A program made the position numbers and the translations under genes. Shown here piece by piece: positions 1 to 8,800 of a DNA stretch of 64,000 bases (position 1 is the first letter of the stretch; each line of letters opens with the position of its first letter). Under the pieces are notes generated by a model, which made no database searches, was not told where the DNA came from, and saw only the letters and a list, made by a program, of their open reading frames with translations. Source of the DNA: Pseudomonadota bacterium (lineage in GTDB: Bacteria > Pseudomonadota > Gammaproteobacteria > Burkholderiales > Burkholderiaceae_C); assembly GCA_029779845.1 (NCBI GenBank), contig JAKOZT010000133.1:1-64000 (forward strand), in the 5' to 3' direction.

Positions 1-1475
1 AGGCGCCTGCTGCAACGCCCGCGGCGGCACCGGCCGCCGCGAGCTATGCCGGCGGTGCGGACCTCGAGTGCGACATGCTCGTGCTCGGCGCCGGCCCCGG
101 CGGCTACTCGGCGGCGTTCCGCGCCGCCGACCTCGGCATGAAGACCGTGCTCGTGGAGCGTTATCCGACGCTCGGCGGCGTGTGCCTGAACGTGGGCTGC
201 ATTCCCTCCAAGGCGCTGCTGCACGTCGCCGCGGTGATGGACGAGGTGAAGCACTTCGAGGCGCTGGGGGTGAGCTTCGCCGAGCCCGCGGTGGATCTCG
301 CCAAGCTGAAGGCACACAAGGAAAAGGTCATCGGCAAGCTGACCGGTGGTCTGGCCGCGATGGCCAAGATGCGCAAGGTCACGGTGGTGCAGGGCACGGG
401 CGAATTCGTCGACCCGTTCCACCTCAAGGTCGTGCTCACGAAGGACGGGTCGGTGCAGACCATCCGCTTCAAGCAGGCCATCATCGCGGCCGGCTCCGAG
501 GCGGTGAAGCTGCCCTTTCTTCCGAAGGACGACCCACGCATCGTCACCAGCACCGGCGCGCTGGAGCTGCGCCAGCGGCCGAAGAAGATGCTCGTCATCG
601 GCGGCGGCATCATCGGCCTGGAGATGGGCACGGTCTACTCGACGCTGGGTGCCAGGCTCGACGTCGTCGAGATGCTCGACGGCCTGATGCAGGGCGCCGA
701 CCGCGATCTCGTCAAGGTGTGGCAGAAGATGAACGCGCAGCGCTTCGACAAGCTCATGCTGAAGACGAAGACGGTCGCCGCTGAAGCCACCAATGACGGC
801 ATCCGCGTGCAATTCGAGGGTCTGGACGGCACGAAGAGCGAAGGCGTCTACGACCTCGTGCTGCAGGCCGTCGGCCGCTCGCCCAACGGCAAGAAGATCG
901 GCGCGGAGAAGGCCGGCGTGATCGTCGGCGAGCGCGGCTTCATCCCGGTCGACATCCAGATGCGCACCAACGTGCCGCACATCTTCGCCATCGGCGACAT
1001 CGTCGGCCAGCCGATGCTGGCGCACAAGGCGGTGCACGAGGCGCACGTGGCGGCGGAAGTGGCGGCGGGCCAGAAGACCGCCTTCGACGCGCGCGTGATC
1101 CCGAGCGTGGCCTACACCGATCCCGAGGTGGCCTGGGTGGGCGTCACCGAGGACGAGGCCAAGGCGCGCGGCCTGAAGGTGAAGAAGGGACTGTTCCCCT
1201 GGACGGCCTCCGGCCGCGCCATCGCCAACGGCCGCGACGAGGGCTTCACCAAGCTGCTGTTCGACGAGGAGACGCACCGCATCGTCGGCGGCGGCATCGT
1301 CGGCACGCATGCCGGCGACATGATCGGCGAGATCGCGCTGGCCATCGAGATGGGCGCGGATGCGGTGGACATCGGCAAGACCATCCACCCGCACCCGACG
1401 CTGGGCGAAAGCATCGGCCTGGCGGCCGAGGCCTTCGAGGGGGCGTGTACCGATCTGCCCCCGGTGAAGAAGTAG
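1..1475 (+). CDS. lpdA: Dihydrolipoyl dehydrogenase (E3), 3' part; gene starts before the window
   Basis: FAD/NAD disulfide oxidoreductase that reoxidises the dihydrolipoyl groups of 2-oxoacid dehydrogenase complexes, probably pyruvate dehydrogenase. The visible catalytic part begins at an internal Met (base 75) with a Rossmann motif (LVLGAGPGGYSAAFRAADLG) and the redox-active disulfide motif GGVCLNVGCIPSK. A second nucleotide-binding motif (VIGGGIIGLEMG) and the C-terminal HPHPTLGES dimer motif, which contributes the active-site His, follow. The frame is open to base 3 and reads as an Ala/Pro-rich linker before the Met. This fits the betaproteobacterial form with an N-terminal lipoyl domain, which would lie outside the window. 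The stop is at 1473-1475, four bases from the stop of the convergent TolC gene. The family is certain; the N-terminal lipoyl domain is inferred. Confidence 0.95.
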   Translation, partial: APAATPAAAPAAASYAGGADLECDMLVLGAGPGGYSAAFRAADLGMKTVLVERYPTLGGVCLNVGCIPSKALLHVAAVMDEVKHFEALGVSFAEPAVDLAKLKAHKEKVIGKLTGGLAAMAKMRKVTVVQGTGEFVDPFHLKVVLTKDGSVQTIRFKQAIIAAGSEAVKLPFLPKDDPRIVTSTGALELRQRPKKMLVIGGGIIGLEMGTVYSTLGARLDVVEMLDGLMQGADRDLVKVWQKMNAQRFDKLMLKTKTVAAEATNDGIRVQFEGLDGTKSEGVYDLVLQAVGRSPNGKKIGAEKAGVIVGERGFIPVDIQMRTNVPHIFAIGDIVGQPMLAHKAVHEAHVAAEVAAGQKTAFDARVIPSVAYTDPEVAWVGVTEDEAKARGLKVKKGLFPWTASGRAIANGRDEGFTKLLFDEETHRIVGGGIVGTHAGDMIGEIALAIEMGADAVDIGKTIHPHPTLGESIGLAAEAFEGACTDLPPVKK

Positions 1476-1479
1476 CGGC

Positions 1480-2946
1480 TCAGCGCGGTGCGGGAGCGCC
1501 GCGCGTCATCGCATCGGCGCGCGCGTCGAGCGCGGCGCGGTCGGTGGGGCCGACCTCGGCCACCGCCACCGGGCAGCGCGCCGGCGCGTCGTCGCCGGCC
1601 GACCAGTTGGCGGCTTCGTCGGCCGCCTGGTCGGTGCGCGCGATGCCCAGCGTCGTGCCGAGCCGATTCATTGCTGCCTGGGCACGCGCGAAGGCCAGCG
1701 CGAGGTCGTGCTCGGCGTTCGCGTAGGCGCGCCGCGCGGTGTAGACCTCGTTCTCGGCGTTCAGCAGGTCGAGCAGGCTGCGCTGGCCGATGTCGAACTG
1801 CTGGCGGTAGGCGTCGCGCGCCTTCTCGATCGCCTGCGTGTTGCGGTCGAGATAGACCAGCTGCTCGGTCAGCTTGCGCGTGTCGTTGTAGGCGATCGAA
1901 GCCACCTGGCGCGTGTCGCGGCAGACGCGGTCGCGCAGGTCGGCGGCCTGGTTGAGCAGGTTCTTCTGCTGCTGCACGCGCGCGTTGTCGGAGCCGCCGT
2001 TGTAGAGGTTCCAGTTCAGCACCAGGTGCGCCGAGGCGTTGCGCTTCTGGTCCTCGATGCCGTCGACGTTGCGGCCGCCCGCGCCGGCCAGGCGCGCTTC
2101 GACGCGCGGCTGGTAGACCGATTCACGCCCGCTGGCCGCTTCGCGCGCGGCGCGCAGGCCCTCGATGCTGGCGCTGATCGCCGCGCTGTTGCGCAGCGAC
2201 AGCGAGACCACGTCGCCCGCGCTGGCCGGCACGCCGGCGCTCAGGAAGGCCAGCGGTGGCAGCTGCGCCGGCGGCAGCTCGCCGACGATGCGCTGGTAGC
2301 GCACCGTCACGTCGTGCAGGTTGGCCTGCTCGGTGGAGAGGTTGGACTCGGCCAGCGCCAGGCGCGCGTTGGCCTGCTCCAGGTCGACGCCGCGGCCCAC
2401 GCCGGCCTTCACGCGCGACTGGATCTGCGAGAACGCGTAGCGGTGCTGCACGTAGTTGTCTTCGGCCAGCTGCACCAGGCGGCGGAAGCGCTGCACGTCG
2501 TAGTGCGCGCGCGCGGCTTCGAGCGCGGTCTGCTCGCTGGACTCCATCAGCTCGAAGTAGCGCGCCAGGCGCTCGTGCGTCAGGCGGTCGACGTCGCGGC
2601 GCGTGCCCAGGCCGTCCCACAGCAGCTGGGTCAGCGACAGGCCGATCTGGCCGCGGCTGAGCGATTGCGATTCGTCGGGCAGCCGGCCGGTGATGCGGTC
2701 GCTGTCGCGGCCGGCCAGCGCGGTCAGGTCCACGCGCGGCAGGAAGCCGCCGCGCGACACGTTCACCGCGTCGCCCGCGGCGCGGTAGGCGTTGAAGCGC
2801 GCCGTCACCTCGGGGTTGGTCTGCACGGCCTTCTGCGCCGCGGCGCGCAGTGGGTCGGCCGAGGTCTGGGCATGGCTCGCGCCGATGGCGGCGCACAGGA
2901 GCGCCGCAGCGGCGCAGATCACTTTCGGGGTCAGTTGCATGCTCAT
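1480..2946 (-). CDS. TolC-family outer-membrane channel (type I secretion)
   Basis: This 488-residue protein has a signal peptide (residues 1-26, ending near SHAQ) and two long alpha-helical coiled-coil halves, as in TolC/LapE outer-membrane efflux proteins. Helical stretches with motifs such as GLSLTQLLWDG and LNWNLYNGGSDNARVQQQKN match the repeated channel-helix pattern of the OEP family. The start at 2946 has a good Shine-Dalgarno (AGGGA) just upstream; a second Met lies two codons on. It is divergent from lapG and near the adhesin transporter genes, so its likely job is the outer-membrane exit of the adhesin secretion system. It could also serve other efflux pumps. Family assignment is strong; the pairing with the adhesin is inferred from context. 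Confidence 0.9.
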   Translation of the reverse strand: MSMQLTPKVICAAAALLCAAIGASHAQTSADPLRAAAQKAVQTNPEVTARFNAYRAAGDAVNVSRGGFLPRVDLTALAGRDSDRITGRLPDESQSLSRGQIGLSLTQLLWDGLGTRRDVDRLTHERLARYFELMESSEQTALEAARAHYDVQRFRRLVQLAEDNYVQHRYAFSQIQSRVKAGVGRGVDLEQANARLALAESNLSTEQANLHDVTVRYQRIVGELPPAQLPPLAFLSAGVPASAGDVVSLSLRNSAAISASIEGLRAAREAASGRESVYQPRVEARLAGAGGRNVDGIEDQKRNASAHLVLNWNLYNGGSDNARVQQQKNLLNQAADLRDRVCRDTRQVASIAYNDTRKLTEQLVYLDRNTQAIEKARDAYRQQFDIGQRSLLDLLNAENEVYTARRAYANAEHDLALAFARAQAAMNRLGTTLGIARTDQAADEAANWSAGDDAPARCPVAVAEVGPTDRAALDARADAMTRGAPAPR

Positions 2947-3162
2947 GGAGTCCCTGGGAAGGGCTTTCTTGTCGATGCCAGAACCCGGCCGAGTGTAGTG
3001 AGGACTGACGCCAGGCCGGAGATTGATGACGGGAGTGCCGAAGTTTTTCACGGCTGAAGTGCACGATCTGGCAGCTTTGCAACAGATTGAGACCGCGGGC
3101 GTGAGCTGCTGCCCCTTGGCGGTGCTCAAGCTGCGAGCCGATCGGACGAGAACAAGACGTCG
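2947..3162. promoter_or_regulatory. Divergent control region between the TolC gene and lapG
   Basis: This 216-base non-coding gap separates the starts of two divergent genes, so it should hold promoters for both. It is locally less GC-rich (for example around 3041-3100). I see no convincing -35/-10 pair or operator. A TGGCA...TTGCA string near 3070 has the wrong spacing for a sigma-54 site. Confidence 0.4.
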
Positions 3163-3852
3163 ATGCGCCCGAAGCCCTGCCCCCCGTTGTCGCCCTCGCT
3201 CTGGCTGCGCCGCTTCGTCGCGGCCGCGCTCGTGGGCGCGCTGCTGGCCGCCTCGGCCGGCCAGGCCTGGGACCGCAACCGCATGACGCAGGCGGCGCAG
3301 CGCCTCGGCCCGAACGCGGTGGCGGCGGTGAAGGTCCTGCAGCCGCTGCTGGCCGAAGCCGCGCGCGGCGAGGAGACGCAGTTGCTGGTGACCGTCAACG
3401 ACTTCTTCAACCGCCGCATCGCCTTCGCCGACGACCTCGCGGTGTGGGGCGAGAACGACCACTGGGCCAGTCCGCTGGAGACGCTCGCCAAAGGGCAGGG
3501 CGACTGCGAGGACTACGCGATCGCCAAGTACTTCAGCCTGCTCGCGGCGGGCGTGCCGGTGGGCAAGCTGCGCCTGGTCTACGTGCGCGCCGACCTGGGC
3601 GGCGCGGCCGGCGCGCAGGCGCACATGGTGCTCGCCTGGTACGCGCAGCCCGGCGCCGAGCCGCTGATCCTCGACAACCTCGTCGGCGAGCTGCGCCCGG
3701 CTTCGAAGCGGCCCGACCTCACGCCGGTGTTCAGCTTCAACAGCGAGGGCCTCTGGCAAGGCACCGGCAATGCCTCGGCCGGCGACCCGGTGAGCCGGCT
3801 GTCGCGCTGGCGCGAAGTCATTGCGAAGGCGCGCGCCGAGGGGTTCCAATGA
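3163..3852 (+). CDS. lapG: LapG-type periplasmic cysteine protease (adhesin-releasing)
   Basis: This 229-residue protein belongs to the bacterial transglutaminase-like cysteine protease family. In known Lap systems LapG cuts the N-terminal retention module off the adhesin when c-di-GMP is low, releasing it from the cell. A hydrophobic N-terminal export segment (about 17-34) precedes the catalytic domain. The expected Cys-His-Asp triad is visible: Cys115 in GQGDCEDYAIAKY, His154 in GAQAHMVLAWY and Asp171 in LILDNLVGEL. The acidic residues beside Cys115 match the calcium-binding region of the family. lapD starts 22 bases downstream, so the two form an operon. The start codon has only a weak ribosome site. 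Function is confident because protease, receptor, adhesin and transporter genes are all adjacent. Confidence 0.93.
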   Translation: MRPKPCPPLSPSLWLRRFVAAALVGALLAASAGQAWDRNRMTQAAQRLGPNAVAAVKVLQPLLAEAARGEETQLLVTVNDFFNRRIAFADDLAVWGENDHWASPLETLAKGQGDCEDYAIAKYFSLLAAGVPVGKLRLVYVRADLGGAAGAQAHMVLAWYAQPGAEPLILDNLVGELRPASKRPDLTPVFSFNSEGLWQGTGNASAGDPVSRLSRWREVIAKARAEGFQ

Positions 3853-3874
3853 AAATGCAGGCAGGGAGAAACTC

Positions 3875-5791
3875 ATGTCCTTGATCGGCCAGATCTGGCT
3901 CAAGCTGCTCGTGGTGATCGTGCTGTCCTTCGTCGGCGGCGTGGCGATCCACACCGACGCGATGCGCGACACGCTGCAGACGCAGCTGCAGATGAAGAAC
4001 GCCGACAACGCCACCGCGCTGGCGCAGGTGCTGTCGCAGCAGAAGGGCGACGCGGCGCTGATGGCGCTGGCGCTGGCGGCGCAGTTCGACACCGGCTACT
4101 ACCGGCGCATCCGCCTCGTCGGCGCCGACGGCGCGCCGCGCTTCGTGCGCGAGGCGCCGCCGCGCGCGCTCGACGCGCCGGCCTGGCTGGAGCGCGCGCT
4201 GCCGATCGCCGCCGCGCCCGGCGTGGCGCAGGTGTCCAACGGCTGGAACGCGCTCGGCCGCGTCGAGGTCGAGAGCCAGGACGCCTATGCCTACGCCGAG
4301 CTGTGGCATGCGGTGAAGCGCGGCGCCGCGGCGATGCTGCTGCTCGGCCTGGTCGCCGCGCTGGCCGGCGCGCTGATCGTGCGGCGCATCCGCGCGCCGC
4401 TCGAGCTCGCGGTGGCGCAGGCGCATTCGCTCGAACGCGGCGAGTACGTCACCGTCGCCGAACCCTCCACGCCCGAGCTGCGCCGCCTGGTGCGCGCGAT
4501 GAACTCGATGGTGGCGCGCCTGAAGCAGGTGTTCGAAGGCCAGGCCACGCAGCTCGAGACGCTGCGCCGCCAGGCCAACGGCGACGCGCTGACCGGCCTG
4601 TCGAACCGCGCCCACTTCATGGGCCGCCTCGACGCCGCGCTGCACCGCGAGGACGGCAGCGCCGACGTCGGCCTGGTGCTGCTGCGCATCCTCGACCTCG
4701 CCGAGCTGAACCGCGCCATCGGCCACGACAGCGCCGACCGCTTGATCACCACCATCGCGCAGGCGCTGGAGGCCTACACGGCGCGTGTCGACGGCTGCTT
4801 CGTCGGGCGCCTGAACGGCTCCGACTTCGCGATGTGCCTGCCGGTCGGCGGCTTGGCCGAAGAGACCGCGCGCGCCGTCACCGCGGCGCTGCATGCGCTG
4901 CTGCCGGCCTTCGGCAAGCAGGCGGCGGTGGCTGCCGGCGCGGTGGAGACGGCGCGCGGCACGCCGCTGGCCGCGCTGATGGCGCAGGCCGATCTCGCGC
5001 TGGCGCGCGCCGAGGCCCAGGGCGCCTTCGCCGTCGAGACCGCCGGCGAGAGCGGCCCGGCGCTGGCGCATCTGGGCGAAGGCGGTTGGCGGCGCCATCT
5101 GCATGAAGCGCTCGCGGCCGGCCGCGTGACGCTGGTGGAGTACCCGGTGCGCGGCCAGGGCGGCCAGCTGGTGCACCTCGAATGCCCGCTGCGCGTGCAG
5201 CTCGAGCCCGACGGCCGGGCCGAGCCCGCGGCGCGCTGGCTGCCGCTGGCGGCGCGCGCGCGCCTGACCGCCGCGCTCGACGAGCGCGCGCTGTCGCTCG
5301 CGCTCGGCGCGATCGCGCTGGACGGCCAGCCGCGCGCCGTCAACCTCGCCACCGCGTCGCTGGCCGACAGCGGCTTCGCCGCGCGGCTGCGCGCGCAGCT
5401 TCTGCAGGCGCCGCGCGCGGCGCGCCAGCTGTGGGTGGAGGTGCCCGAGGCGGCGGCCGCCGAGCATTTCGAGCTGCTGCGCGAGCTGGGCCGCCAGCTG
5501 CGCCCGCTGGGCGCGCGCATCGGCCTGGAGCACGCCGGCGAGCGCATCGGCCGCATCGAGCGGCTGTTCGAGCTGGGGCTGGACTACGTCAAGCTCGACG
5601 TCTCGATCACGCGCGACATCGGCCGCGACGCCCACCGCGCCGGCTTCGTCACCGGCGTGGTGGCGATGCTGCACAGCCTGTCGGCGCAGGTGATCGCCGA
5701 AGGCGTGGCGCGCGAGGACGACGCCGCTGCGCTGTGGCAGTGCGGCGTGGATGCGCAGACCGGGCCGTGGGTGAGCGCGCAGGGCGCTTGA
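3875..5791 (+). CDS. lapD: LapD-type inner-membrane c-di-GMP receptor (degenerate GGDEF-EAL)
   Basis: This 638-residue signalling protein should bind c-di-GMP in the cytoplasm and sequester LapG in the periplasm. The order is TM1 (about 8-24), a LapD/MoxY-type periplasmic domain, TM2 (about 152-170), HAMP, GGDEF and EAL. Both enzymatic motifs are degenerate: the GGDEF site reads RLNGSDF (about 312-318) and the EAL position reads VEYPV (about 423-427). This predicts a receptor rather than an enzyme. Trp124 lies in a GWNALG loop matching the LapG-binding tryptophan loop of Pseudomonas LapD (W125). The start at 3875 is chosen over an upstream in-frame ATG (3821) because it has an AGGGAGA ribosome site and avoids overlap with lapG. 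Confidence 0.93.
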   Translation: MSLIGQIWLKLLVVIVLSFVGGVAIHTDAMRDTLQTQLQMKNADNATALAQVLSQQKGDAALMALALAAQFDTGYYRRIRLVGADGAPRFVREAPPRALDAPAWLERALPIAAAPGVAQVSNGWNALGRVEVESQDAYAYAELWHAVKRGAAAMLLLGLVAALAGALIVRRIRAPLELAVAQAHSLERGEYVTVAEPSTPELRRLVRAMNSMVARLKQVFEGQATQLETLRRQANGDALTGLSNRAHFMGRLDAALHREDGSADVGLVLLRILDLAELNRAIGHDSADRLITTIAQALEAYTARVDGCFVGRLNGSDFAMCLPVGGLAEETARAVTAALHALLPAFGKQAAVAAGAVETARGTPLAALMAQADLALARAEAQGAFAVETAGESGPALAHLGEGGWRRHLHEALAAGRVTLVEYPVRGQGGQLVHLECPLRVQLEPDGRAEPAARWLPLAARARLTAALDERALSLALGAIALDGQPRAVNLATASLADSGFAARLRAQLLQAPRAARQLWVEVPEAAAAEHFELLRELGRQLRPLGARIGLEHAGERIGRIERLFELGLDYVKLDVSITRDIGRDAHRAGFVTGVVAMLHSLSAQVIAEGVAREDDAAALWQCGVDAQTGPWVSAQGA

Positions 5792-5809
5792 GCGCCCGCG
5801 GGTGAACGC

Positions 5810-5836
5810 GGAGGGCGGCCTGCACGGCCGCCCTCC
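5810..5836. terminator. Hairpin between convergent lapD and the adhesin gene
   Basis: A perfect 11-bp GC-rich stem (5810-5820 with 5826-5836) and a 5-base loop lie between the stops of lapD and the adhesin gene. There is no T-run on either side, so factor-independent termination is uncertain. The position suits a bidirectional terminator. Confidence 0.55.
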
Positions 5837-5839
5837 GGC

Positions 5840-8800
5840 TCAGTTGTCGACCACCAGCTTCGCCTTGTTCAGCAGGTCCTGGATCACCTGCTGGTCGGTG
5901 GTCAGCCCGCCGCTGAGCAGGTTGGCCGTCGTCAGCACGATGGTCTGGTCGGTCGCCGTGGCGTAGTTGCTGCCGTTGAAGGCGCCCGTCGAGCTGATCT
6001 GGATCGTCGTCGCGGTGCCGTCGGTGGTGAAGTGGATGTAGTTGGCCAGGTTGCCGGTGCCGCCGTTGCTGTACTCGCCGACCAGCAGGTCGCGCAGGTC
6101 CAGCACGTCGCCGCCGGCTGAGGGCAGCGCGGTGTTGAAGTCGGTGATCCGGTCGGTCGGCCCGCTGCCGGCCGTGCCGCGATCCGACAGCGTCCAGATG
6201 AAGGTGTCGGAGCCGGCACCACCGGTGAGCGTGTCGTTGCCGGCGCCGCCCCACAGCTTGTCGTTGCCGTTGCCGCCGTTGAGCGTGTCGTTGCCGGCGC
6301 CGCCGTCGAGGTAGTCGTCGCCGTTGCCGCCGTTGAGCGTGTCGTTGCCGGCGCGGCCGATCAGGTAGTCGGCGGCGTTCGTCCCGTTCAGCGTGTCGTT
6401 GCCGGTCGTGCCGATGACGTTGTTCAGCCCGTCGCCGCCGAGGTCGCTGCTGCTGAACTTCGGCAGCACGTCGAGCTCGAGCGTGTTGCTGGCGGTGGCG
6501 GTCGAGCCGTTGGCGCTTTCCGTCGCGGTGGCGCTCACGCCCACGCTCAGGTGGCCGGTCACCGACGAACTGAACTGCAGTTGCGCCGAGGCCAGTTCGC
6601 TGCCCGAGATCGTGATCGCGCCGCCCGAGGCCGTGTAGCCGCCCGGGTTGGCCGCGGTGATGATCGTCGCGCCGCTCGGCAGGCCGGAGAAGGTGAGCGA
6701 GAGCGTCTCGCTGCCGTCGCCATCCACCAGCGGGGCCGACACGAAGGTCGCCAGCGCCAGCGCGGTCAGCGTGCCCGAGCCCGCGTTGCCCGCCACCACG
6801 CCGGGCGTGCCGGTCAGGGTGATGTCGTCGATGAAGGCGCCGCGGCCGGCGTCGTTGAACTGCGTCGCATCGGTGCGGATCGTGATCGTGTGGTTGGCGC
6901 CGTCGCCGACGAAGGCGAACTGCAGGTTCTTCCAGTCGATGTAGTTCTGCGGGCTGGTGGCGGCGTACTGCTGCACCAGCACGCCGTCGACGTAGACGCC
7001 GATGCGCGTGTAGTTCTCGCCGAAGCCCGGCCGGCCGGCGTAGTCGAGCGACAGCTCGTAGACCATGCCGGCCTGGGTGGAGACCGTGCGCGTCAGGCCG
7101 ATCGTCTGCACGAGCGTCGCCGCGTCGTTCAGCTCGATGAAGTTGTCGCCGTTGCCGGCGGACGCGACCACGATGTTGTTGCCGCCGTTCTGGCGCTGCT
7201 GCGTGTCGCCGGTGGTCCAGACCTCGATCGCGTTGGTGCCGCCGGGGTTGCTGTCGGGCGTGTTGACGCGCGTCCAGCCCTCGAACGGGTTGGTCGAGAC
7301 TTCCTCGCTGGTGCTGTTCGAGTTGGCCGCCGTCTCGCCGCTGCTGGTGAACGAGACGGTCGAGCCGCGCACGTTGATCGTGAGGTTGGGCGCATCGGCC
7401 ACCGGCGTGATGTTGATCGCGAAGGTGTCGGTGTCGCTCGCGCTGCCGTCGCTGGTGGTCACCGTCACGTTGGTCGAGCCGCTGTAGTTCGCGGCCGGTG
7501 TGAAGGTGGTGCCGTTCAGCGCGGCGTTGATCGCGGCGGCGCTGCCGCTGATCGTCACCGTGCCGCTGCCGTTGCCGCTGACCGTGACGCCGGCGGTCGA
7601 GCCGAGCGTCAGCGTGCCGTTGGCGACGGAAAGCGTCGTCGTCAGCGTGCTGCTGTCGACATCGGCCACCGTGATGGCATTGCCGTTGGCGCTGGAGAAC
7701 ACGCGCGGCGTGTCCTCGAGGATGGTCTGCGCGGCCGGAACGCTGTTGACCGGCGCGTCGTTCACCGCGCTGACGCTCAGCGTGAGCGTGCTGCTCGCCG
7801 TGGCGATGCCGTCGCTGACGGTGTAGCTCACCACCGGCACCGCGCCGTTGTAGTTGGCCGCCGGCGTGAAGGTGTAGGCGCCGTTGGCGGCGATCAGGAT
7901 CGTGCCGACGCCGGCGATCGTCGCCGTGCTGCCGGCGGCGAAGCTGCCGCTGATGCCCGCGATGCTGAACTGCGTGACCGCCAGCGTGGTGCCGGCGTCG
8001 ACGTCGCTGTCGTTGGCGAGCAGGTTGCCGGAGATCGGCGTGTCCTCCGGCGTCGTGCCGACGTCGGCCACGGCGACCGGCGCGTCGTTGGTGCCGGTGA
8101 TCGTGATGGTCAGCGTGGTCGACGCGGTGGCGCCGGCGGCGTCGCGCACGGTGTAGGTGAAGACGTCGGTGGCGGTCTGGCCGGCGGCCAGCGCGTCGGC
8201 GGCCGGGCGCGTGGCGGCGTAGCTGTACGAGCCGTTGGCGTTCAGCGTCAGCGTGCCGTAGGTGCCGTTGAGCGCGCTGCCGACGCTGCCGGCGGTGGCG
8301 CCGAAGCTCACCGCCGAGACCGTGCGGGTGTCGCCGCTGTCGGCGTCGCTGTCGTTGGCCAGCACGCCGGTGGCGGCGGTGGCGGTCAGCGTGGCGTTCT
8401 CGGCCACCGAGCCGGTATCGGCCACCGCGACCGGCGCGTCGTTGGTGCCGGTGACGGTGATGACGAGGTTGGCGGTCGAGGTGGCGCCCGCGTTGTCGGT
8501 CACCGTGTAGGGTACGGTGATGACGGTCGACTGGCCGGCGGCCAGCGACTGGTAGGCCGCGTTGGCAGGGTTGAAGCTGTACGTGCCGTTGCTGTTGAAG
8601 GTCAGGCCGGCGGGCGCCGCGCCGTTCAGCGCAAAGGTACGCGTGGCGCCGCTGTCGACGTCGGTGGCGGTGACCGAGCCGTTGACGACGGCCGCATCCT
8701 CGGCGACCGTGAAGGCCGCCGGCTGCGCCACCGGTGCGTCGTTCGTGCCGTTGACGGTGACGGTGATCGTGCGGGTGGTGCCGTCAGCGGTCGTGACCGT

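Noticed and set aside
3060-3085. TGGCA...TTGCA resembling a sigma-54 promoter before lapG.
   Set aside because: The GG-to-GC spacing is about three bases too short for sigma-54.
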